Shown: positions 41,301 to 48,902 of the stretch, one piece after another
Numbering within the stretch: the stretch's first letter is position 1
Layout of the letters: every line of letters starts with the position of its first letter
Source of the DNA: Numida meleagris
Taxonomy: Eukaryota > Chordata > Aves > Galliformes > Numididae
Assembly (NCBI RefSeq): GCF_002078875.1
Contig: NC_034411.1
Span: forward strand, 4,553,180-4,617,179
Reading direction: 5' to 3'
DNA: 64,000 nucleotides
Position numbers and translations under genes: made by a program
The notes under the pieces: generated by a model
Told to the model about the DNA's origin: nothing
Seen by the model: only the letters and a program-made list of their open reading frames with translations
Database searches by the model: none

Positions 41301-44300
41301 TTGCCTTTATTTTGTAGGCTTCCCCCCAGCTTTATAGTAAAAAGCCACTACCTTCTTTTAGAAATCAGGTCATACCTTGACAGAAAATATAGTTCCTCCT
41401 TTGGGTACGAAAGAATTAAATAACGCCAGCAAGTCTTTAGCTTTAAGTCTATCCCAGTCCATATTACAAACTGCCAATCTGCTCGTAATCTGAATGGGAA
41501 AAAAAAAAAAAAAAGAATGAAGTTTATAAGTTTAGTTCCCAAGCGCTATGGAGAATACACAATTCTCTAACAACTATTCTGTGTAAATACTGAAGTCAGG
41601 AACACACTGTACTGAAAAAGTACAAACAGCATTTTCCTCAAGACTCAGTATCTATTAAATTACTTAAGGTTTGAAGCACCAACCAACACAGCAGATAGAA
41701 GGACCCAAGTGGTAAAGCAACAACAGGTGCACTAGACTGCACTAATCACAGAATTAAGACTAGATTTATAACACCAGCACTTCAGATTTTGTTAACACAT
41801 GGTTAGTCACAACAGCAGTATCACAGTAGTATAACAGCACTACAGAACTGTAACTTCATATGCAGTAATTGTGACCAGTTTTGAAGTCCTGCTTCGTTGT
41901 CAAATAATTTCTTAATTTTTTAGGCTTGAATTAAAGAAATCAAATTTAAAAAGTGAAAAACAAATAGTCAACAACAGCAGTACTATTTAAACTCCAGAAT
42001 TTCTTTAAAAGCACAGTTCCATCTGTTTTTTCACTTACAGAGAGAGCTTATCTATCTACAGATAAGCCTCTGCTTAGAGGCAGAGGGGGACATCAGAGAA
42101 CACCCAAAGTCTCCCATTCATGGCCAATTTCATGATCGCTTGCATTTTGTAATCAAAAATGTCCAAAACCTGTTATGAAAAATATTGCACAAGTTGTAAC
42201 ATAGATGAAGGTCTACAACGAACTCATAGACTGTACATCTTTGAGTTATTCACATAGTAACCTGTCACATGCAGAAGCAGTTTTACCTCATCTCCACGAG
42301 GGGCATCTTTATCTAGTTCACCCCATGAATGCTCAATCTCTGGCTCCTTTGGAAATAGTTCATCTAAGTCATCATCATCCTCTGAGCTTGTTTCAATGTT
42401 CCCTATACCTCTAGCCAGATCAGGCTCTATATCACTTTCTCCATCATCTTCTGAATCACCGTCTTCTTCGTCTGTTTCCTCACTGTCTTCTGTCTCCTCA
42501 TCCTCGCCTGTTTCCCCATCATCTTCCAACTCCTCTTCTTCTGATTGCGTATACTCAGAACTTTCCCTTGCAGAAACTTCTTCCTCTAACTGGCTTTCAC
42601 CGATGTCACTTTCAGCATCGCTGTCTCTGCAAGCTGTCACTAAAACACAAACATCAGATACCTAATTTTATGTTGTAATCTCATATGACCTTTTATTAAG
42701 AGGAAAAAACTTAGACTTTCTTCACTGATTGAAAGAACCTCTGAAGTGTAGAACAGTGTGGAAACAAATTACATCAGGGAAGTACAAACACCAGTACTGC
42801 CCGTTCTGTTTCTCTATTTATCGCTTTTTGGTCCCACACTTGTATTATCAATTTAAAACTGACAGAATGATATCCTTTTATTCTATTTATACATACAGAA
42901 TCAAAAGGTAAAAAACAGGTTTCGATAATGTAGGCTATAAGCACACAAAAAGAACAATACGAAGTAATTCTTCAAGTCACCTGTTCTTTTTAATTCCCTC
43001 TTATACTAAGGACTTACTACTGCCATTCTTATGCTTTCAATAAACAAATGTTGACATTAAAGTGACCGTGGCATCAGGCCTTATATTTAATATTAACTTT
43101 GACAAACATACTAATTGATATATTATCTTTTACGTTTCTTACTACCCTAACAAACAATTTTGGCTCCATCAACAGGAAGGCTACGATGCCTGAGCCACCT
43201 GAGGAAAAAGATGTGGCAATCACACCGTTCATGGCATGACAGGCGATGTTAGTCCTCCCATAACTAGACCCTCCAGATGGGACCAGAGGCCCTATATTGA
43301 GTTGACATTTTTCCGGTCCCGGAAGAACATACAACATGTAATGGCTCTAGTGGATACAGGCGTGGAAACATCAATTATTTATGGGGATCCAACTAAGTTT
43401 AATGGGGATAGAGTGATGATCGGTGGCTTTGGGGAACAGACCATTCCTGTTACCCAGACATGGGTGAAACTGGGGGTTGTGTGTCTCCCGCCCCAGGAGT
43501 ATAAGATGTCTATTGCCCCAGTCCCAGAGTACATCTTGGGCATAGACATTTTATGGGGTCTGGCTCTCCAAACAACTGTAGCAGAGTTCAGACTCCGACA
43601 GAGGTGTATTTGTGTCTGGACAGTGCAGGCGATAATGAGGGGCCATGAGAAGCATGAGCCTATTCGCCCGCCGGAACCGCGCCAGATCACTAATGTGCGG
43701 CAGTATAGACTCCTGAGGGGGGCAAGATGAAATATGAAGGACTGTGAAGGAATTAGAAAAAGCTAGGAGCATAAGACCTGCACATTGCCCGTATAATTCC
43801 CCCATATGGCCAGTGTGGGAGTCAGATGGCACATGGAGAACGACCATAGATTACAGAGAAATAAGGTCATGCCACCTGTTCAGCAGCTGTACCCAATATT
43901 GCCTCCCTAATGGACACACTGAGTAGGGAAATAAAAACCTACCATTGTGTCCTAGATTTGACAAATGCATTCTTGAGTATTCCAATTGCTGAAGAATTGC
44001 AAGACCAGTTCGCATTTACATGGGAAGGCAGGCAGTGGACCTTTCAGGTCCTGCCACAGGGGTATGTGCATTCACCAACACATCGTCATAACCCAGTGGC
44101 GCGTGACCTGGCAAACTGGGAAAAACCTAATAATGTTAACTTGTATCACTATACTGATGATCTCATGTTGACATCTGACTCGCTGGAGGCAGGAGGACAG
44201 GCGGCAGATTCCTTGACCACCTATCTGCAGGGAAAAGGATGGGCTATAAACCCTCAAAAGCTGCAGGGTCCGGGCCTGTCTGTAAAATTCCTGGGGGTAG

Positions 44301-46692
44301 TTTGGTCAGGAAAGACCAAAGTACTACCCAGTGCTGTCATAGATAAAGTTCAGGCATTCCCAGTCCCTATGACACCAAAGCAGCTGCAGGAGTTCTTAGG
44401 AAGATTGGGACTGATGCAGGCGTATCTGGTACCAAAGGCAAACCAGTCCTACACCATCAAGGCTTTAACCAAGTTAACAGCAGCATATAGGACTCCGCAG
44501 GTCATCGAGAGCAATCAGGGTACACACTTCATGGGCACGACAGTACAATGCTGGGCAGAAGAGAACAACACTGAATGGTGATTTCATCTGCCGTATAATC
44601 CAACAGGAGCAGGCCACACTGAACATTATAATGTCACCCTGAAGGCTGCTCTGAAGATAGATTCTTGATCCCTGCAGGGGTGGATTAAGAGGTTGCATGA
44701 AACCCTGAGGGACCTGAATGAAAGACCTAGGTATGGCAGACCCAGTGCCCTCAAGATGCTTCAGACTACTTGGGCCTCCCCTCTTCGGAGCCAAATTGCG
44801 GGCACTGACAATCGGGTAAGACCCTAAATTGGTAATGAAAATAACCTTCTGCGCCCTGCCCCAGAGAATCTAGAACCTGGTACCCATAGAATAGAATGGC
44901 CTTGGAAGGTGCAAGTAGGACCGAGGTGACGTGGCCTACTTGTGCCCTGGGGGAGATTATTGGAGGTGGGAGGTTCGGTAGACCCTCCAGTGATCGGTAC
45001 ATGGCCTACTGACACTGTGGTCAACACTCCGGTCTTCATTGCTAAGGGGACCCTCATCATGTCCCTATGGCAGATCAGGATCCCCCTTTGGTACCTGATA
45101 ATAGTTATGCAGCCACAGATATCTGGCCAAAGGGTGTGGTACAGACGGCTGGGACATGCCCCAGTGCAAGCCAAAGTGTTGACCCAGGACAGGAATACAG
45201 CCTGTAGCTTGCCTTGGAGGGCAGACCTCCCCCTCTCGGTACCTCTGAAACATCTGTACTCCTCCCCATGAGTCTTTGGAGTCTCTAGGATCACTGGAAG
45301 GAGCAAAATGTCATCGAAGTGCTCCAGTGCTGCCGTGAGATCAAGCACAACACCCAATGATGGCCTATGTGGGACTGGCGGAACTGCACCAAACAACTGC
45401 ATGCCTCCAGTAACATCATCGAGCACTGGCCCATGAGAGAACAAGAACTTCAATCACGAACTGATCATCAGTCACCTTACATTGTGTCAATCTGCATCGC
45501 AACAGGCAATTGTACAAGCATCACGGTGTGTTGGATCCCTGTATCAGGGAAGGCTCACCCTCCAGCTGACTCAATCACTGGTTCAAGCCATGACAGGGTG
45601 GAGTGTATGGGAACTACTGAGTCACGGCCTGAGCCACTGATTGAGCACCTGGACAAAAGAGACGGTCAGCCCTGGAAGCACAGGTGAAGGTAATTCTCCT
45701 GTGAGACCGGAAGAGGTGGAGCCTGGCTCCACCCCTCTTAGGCCTCATTTAAGGGCTGACTGCCACTAAGGAAGGATCTCTTGCTGGAGATCCCTCATCT
45801 GTGGAGTTCTGCTACAAGCCTAGATCCTTGGAAACAGGTGAGCATTCTTCTTTTTGTAACATCTTCTCATTTTGCTAGTCCTTCTGCCATTACAGCAGCT
45901 CACAGCCATCAGTAACAATAAACCCACATCCGCTGCTGTGATTGATTTTGTGAAAAAAGGGTTTTTCATGGATAAAATAACAACAGTACCCACATAAATA
46001 CAGCCCAATTCTACTTGTTGTTTTAAAAACTAACCTGATTCTTTTCTTTTTCTTCCTATGGAACGGTCCCTCTTCGGAGCTTTAACTGAATTAGCACCAC
46101 TTGGCTTTGAAGTCTTCTGCTTGTTTTGAACTAAAACTGATCTTCCTTTGGATTCATCTCCTTCCTCATTTTCCCTATCACCTAAAAGGTTCTTGTTTCT
46201 CTGGGAGTCATTCACTTCTGTTCTAGTTTTCTTGGAGTCCTCTTTCAGTTTGAATCTAGATGCAACTTTCTGCCCTTCATCCTGAAGGTCATCTAGCTTT
46301 GTCACCACTTCACTTGTTTGGTCTACTCCTCCTTTTTTCATTTTACTCTCTTCCTGAGGAATTGGTTTTACAGAATCTGCTTTGTCCTTAGGCTTAGCTT
46401 TTTTCTTCTTTTTCTTCTTTTCAGCATGTACTTCACTATCATCTTCTGAAAGTTCAGAGTCAGACTCTGACAGGGCATAGAATTTCCTGAGGTTCTCTAC
46501 AGAGGTATAGTTAACAGGTCGACCTCTTTTATCCACTGTGCACTTCAGCTTGAACCTCTTGTCATGAAACATTGCTCGAAAGCGTTTGTCAATCTTGATT
46601 TTACGGTCTTTTTCTGGCATCTCCCAAAACCTGGGATCCCTGGCAACACGGCTGAACCGCCCATCGTTGAGTATTTCCTTCTGGGATGCCAT
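26357..46692 (-). CDS. ESF1: ESF1 nucleolar pre-rRNA processing protein, complete CDS in 13 exons
   Basis: Yeast Esf1 acts in early 18S rRNA processing in the nucleolus; the vertebrate protein is its orthologue. Exons in transcript order: 46692-46035, 42639-42287, 41489-41376, 40204-40104, 39543-39391, 38350-38236, 37300-37150, 35209-35048, 30278-30157, 29499-29409, 28160-28093, 27375-27229, 26650-26357. All borders are AG/GT, phases join, and the sum is 2,529 nt (842 residues; human ~851). The N terminus reads [20 protein letters not shown], then [14 protein letters not shown] Lys-rich segment follows, then a Glu/Asp/Ser-rich stretch in exon 2, an RRM-like core ([18 protein letters not shown]), a coiled Lys/Glu region, and a C-terminal NUC153-type motif ([18 protein letters not shown]) ending ARKKQKIK. 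The start was chosen because the ATG at 46692 aligns with the human N terminus; four further in-frame codons upstream begin with GTG. The exon 37300-37150 could use a second donor a few bases upstream. Confidence 0.97.
30279..35047 (-). other. ESF1: Long ESF1 intron with no recognisable insert
   Basis: This 4.8-kb intron holds only unannotatable unique sequence. A plus-strand open frame of 182 codons at 34286-34834 has no recognisable domain. No snoRNA with paired boxes and a terminal stem could be supported. Confidence 0.55.
35493..35662 (+). mobile_element. CR1 3'-end fragment
   Basis: CR1 blocks 'ggcacaggctgcccagggag', 'gtccctggaggtgttccaga' and the tail 'ccaacctgaatgattctatg'. It lies in the ESF1 intron between exons at 37150 and 35209, antisense to the gene. 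Confidence 0.93.
36110..36318 (+). mobile_element. CR1 3'-end fragment with octamer tail
   Basis: Blocks 'ggaatgggctgcccagggag', 'ccgtccctggaggtgttcaa', 'ggttggactggatgatctt' and a tail with two ATTCTATG-type octamers. It is antisense within an ESF1 intron. Confidence 0.93.
40826..41220 (+). mobile_element. CR1 retroposon, 5' truncated
   Basis: The block 'gaagacacatgaggagtagc' is followed by 'tcatggcggctgcagctcct', 'ggcacaggctgcccagggca' and the tail 'ggtattctacaattctatga'. It is divergent from the other copies, which suggests a different subfamily. It lies in an ESF1 intron, and the GC-rich open frames here come from the repeat. Confidence 0.88.
43236..43736 (+). pseudogene. Retroviral aspartic protease remnant running into RT start
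   Basis: The open frame carries the retropepsin active-site block [13 protein letters not shown] (usually DTGA, here DTGV) and a downstream ILGIDILWG block that fits the second conserved retropepsin segment. The frame continues into sequence typical of the protease-RT junction ([14 protein letters not shown]) and then stops at TGA before the RT core. It cannot make a full polyprotein. Confidence 0.8.
43744..43926 (+). pseudogene. Reverse transcriptase N-terminal remnant
   Basis: The frame shows [16 protein letters not shown] followed by TIDYRE, the fingers region of retroviral RT. It loses homology after a frame change, and the next RT block continues in a different frame from about 43910. 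Confidence 0.75.
43910..44581 (+). pseudogene. RT core fused by deletion to integrase fragment
   Basis: The 223-codon open frame has the RT palm blocks [14 protein letters not shown] and QGYVHSP, then the YTDDLML catalytic motif (the usual YxDD) and the FLGVVWSG block. After [15 protein letters not shown] the sequence jumps to integrase-type sequence around [10 protein letters not shown]. The RT connection, RNase H and the N-terminal integrase regions are missing, so the frame looks intact only because the deletion kept phase. The stop at 44579-44581 interrupts the integrase part, whose matching sequence ([12 protein letters not shown]) continues directly after it. Confidence 0.82.
44582..45270 (+). 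pseudogene. Integrase C-terminal and downstream retroviral remnant
   Basis: [12 protein letters not shown], typical of retroviral integrase cores, follows the preceding stop. Further on, frames broken by stops read [14 protein letters not shown] and [11 protein letters not shown]. No complete gene is left. An envelope gene could not be recognised. Confidence 0.6.
45690..45840 (+). repeat. LTR-like end of the retrovirus remnant
   Basis: A stretch ending the retroviral homology has a TATA-like 'catttaagggctgactgcc' and then a 'ggagatccctcatctgtgga' segment resembling the U3/R to U5 part of an avian ERV LTR. No matching 5' LTR is visible in the window, so this is inference from position and composition. 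Confidence 0.4.
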
Positions 46693-46828
46693 TTTTGATG
46701 TCACTGGAGACTGGAATGGGGGGAAAAAAAATTAACAAAAAAAAAGTAAGTTTGAATATGTAACTCTGGAAAAGTACTAGAAGAAGCAGGACTTTTAAAC
46801 TTGACCTAGTATTTTTTCCAAAGGCATG

Positions 46829-47430
46829 TACAGGTTGGAAAAGATCGCTGAGATCACAGAGTCCAACTCTGGACCACCCTCTGCCATGTCCACTGACCAC
46901 ATCCCTTAGTGCTACATCCCCACAGCTCTGGAACACCTCCAGAGCTGGTGACCCCACCACCTCCCTGGGCAGCCTGTGCTGCTGCATCACCACTCTTTCT
47001 CAGAAGGAATGTTTTTTAATACCCAACTGAACCCCCTGGGCACAGCTTGAGGCTGCTCCCTCCCTTGTCCTACTGATGTTACCTGGGGCCCCACCTCACA
47101 CAGCCTCTTTTCAGGTCACTGCAGAAAGCAATGAGGTCTCCCCTGAGCCTCCTCTTCTCTACACTGAGCACCCTCAGCCTCTCCCCATCACACTTGCACT
47201 CCAGACCCCTCACAGCTCCGCTGCCCTTCTCTGCCACACTCCAGGGCCTCGGTGCCTTTCTTGCAGTGAGGGCCCAGCACTGAGCACAGCACTCGAGGTG
47301 CAGCCTCACCACTTCCCTGCTCCTGCTGGCTGCACTATCTCTTATACAAGCCGGGGTGCTGTTGGCCTTCTTGGCCACCTGGACACCCAGCGAGCTCACG
47401 TTCAGCTGGCTGTCAGCTCACAGCCCCTGA
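46829..47430 (-). mobile_element. CR1 retroposon, about 600 bp
   Basis: Reverse-orientation CR1 with 'caggttggaaaagatcgctg' at the 3' side, then 'cacctccctgggcagcctgt', a 'ctacactgagcaccctcagc' block and 'gttggccttcttggccacct'. It fills the intron between the ESF1 noncoding first exon and the first coding exon and is sense to ESF1. Confidence 0.93.
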
Positions 47431-47559
47431 AACGATCCCTTACCAACCCCAACGGGAACCTAAAAGATTCCGCCCCAAGCCGGACCTCAGACTGGCACTC
47501 CCCACGCCAGTACTTAACGCTGTAAAGCCCTAGTTAGGAGTTAACAAAACAAAGATCTT

Positions 47560-47870
47560 CCCCACCGGCACAGGGACCGATCCGAGAGGGGCACGGCCTC
47601 GCTCCCCCCTTGACTCCGGCCGCGGAGGAGCACACCCCACACCCGCAGCCCTGCCGGCCCCGCACCTGAGGCACGCCGCTCCCGCAGGCACAGGCCCACC
47701 ACGCGCCGGCCAGCAGCGCTACGGCGGCCGCGGCGGAACGCGCCGCTCCCACCAATCACGAGGCGCGGCGGCGGAACTGCGGCGCTGAGGCTGCCGTGCG
47801 CATGCGCGGAGCGTAAGATGAGCCGCGGCCGACAGCATGGCGGCTGTAGCGGGAGCGGCGGCGGGAACTT
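47560..47870. promoter_or_regulatory. CpG-rich promoter of ESF1, formerly shared with NDUFAF5
   Basis: A strongly GC- and CpG-rich block (runs such as gcggccgcggcgg) stands alone in an AT-rich region and sits just upstream of the ESF1 coding exons. No TATA box is seen. NDUFAF5 relic exons begin on the other side in divergent orientation, so it was probably a bidirectional housekeeping promoter. Exact start sites cannot be read from the sequence. Confidence 0.75.
47666..47800 (-). other. ESF1: Probable ESF1 noncoding first exon
   Basis: The minus strand has a good donor (cctcag|gtgcgg) with the exon's lower edge at 47666. It would join to the acceptor just upstream of the ESF1 ATG. The upper limit is a guess within the CpG island. 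Confidence 0.45.
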
Positions 47871-47962
47871 GTGGCGCTGAGGGACGTGGTCAGTGGGCAT
47901 GGAGGGCTGGTGGTTGGACTTTGTGATCTTAGTAATCTTTTCCGACCTGAGTGATTCTATGG
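47864..47962 (+). mobile_element. CR1 3'-end fragment at the edge of the CpG island
   Basis: It matches the CR1 tail seen at 35,560-35,660: 'gacgtggtcagtgggcatgg', 'tggttggactttgtgatctt', then 'gagtgattctatgg'. It directly follows the GC-rich promoter, where the divergent neighbour's first exon is expected. Confidence 0.9.
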
Positions 47963-48730
47963 CTGAGCCTTCTCGTGGTTACCGGTTTTACCGCAGGTAT
48001 TTAAGCAGGCAGCTCATGTCACGTTAAGGCGAAGAGAGAGCTTCATGTAAAGTAATGAAGGGGTGTTTCAGTTTACACTGCGTGAGTGACCTTTCTGGAG
48101 CTTTTAGAGACGTGAGATTTTTAAAACAAAAAAGTAACGCCATTAGTTGCGTTGAGAGCTCTCTATATATCCCGTTCTTTAAATAAAAATGGCCACATAA
48201 ATAGCTCGTGTTACACAAAGTTGTTTTTTTACAGTGTTCCTGGCAGCTTGAGGGCTATTGGTCGATACTTCTGCTGGCTTACTGTCTCGGATCAACTTAG
48301 GATAAATAATTAGAAAACATCCTTATATCATATTTCACAGTTACAGCAGCTGAGGTGATGATAACTAGCGTGAACTGAGGCAATGCTGCTGGCTTTGGAG
48401 CAGGGAATATCTTTTCCAGTTTGACTTTTTTTTTTTTCCTTTATTTCAAACGCATCAGTTATTGCAGTGCTGTCCTGTCACACCCTTGTACAAATGGGAG
48501 TACCCTGCTATGGGATAATAAAACTAGAAATCATAATACCCGCAGTATTTATTTTAATTTAAGAAAATAACACCTTGGAAGTACATAATTTTCTCTGGAA
48601 ATAAAGTATTCCATACTGTTGAATATTTTTACCACCACAGTAAAACTAAGTAGCATGTTACGATGCCGCAAAAAGAACTGCTTTGGTAGCATTGGCTTTA
48701 ACTAATGGAAACTGTTCTTACCTGCTTAGA

Positions 48731-48809
48731 TTTCATAGTGCTCAATTAAAGAATTTCTTTTTTTTTAGCATGAGTAAAGGTAGCATGATTAATGCCCAAC
48801 TAAATACCA
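48731..48809 (+). repeat. Dispersed repeat copy A (~79 bp)
   Basis: The block 'tgctcaattaaagaatttct' through 'agcatgagtaaaggtagcat' and 'taatgcccaactaaatacca' recurs with a few differences at 50292-50368. The family is not recognised. Confidence 0.75.
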
Positions 48810-48902
48810 TGGTTCAAAGTTCATTAAAAAACATTCAGGAATTTCTTAGCTACGTAGTATAAATAACAGAAGAGAGAATATATATTTTCTTTTATGTTGT
48901 AG

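Larger units (their letters stand above)
43150..45840 (+). mobile_element. Defective endogenous retrovirus, pol-derived, antisense in ESF1 intron
   Basis: A protease region, reverse transcriptase fragments, integrase fragments and an LTR-like end occur in that order on the plus strand. The gag region and any 5' LTR are not recognisable, so the insert is 5' truncated or deleted. Protease motifs and organisation are reminiscent of class III (ERV-L-like) elements, but the class is inferred. It lies between the first two ESF1 coding exons in opposite orientation, as is common for tolerated intronic proviruses. Boundaries are approximate; no target-site duplication was identified. Confidence 0.85.

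Noticed and set aside
42396..42665. Ser-rich open frame on the plus strand
   Set aside because: It is the complement of the Glu/Asp-rich ESF1 exon 42639-42287.
47076..47525. 149-codon open frame near the ESF1 promoter
   Set aside because: It reads the antisense of the CR1 at 46829-47430; no coding evidence.
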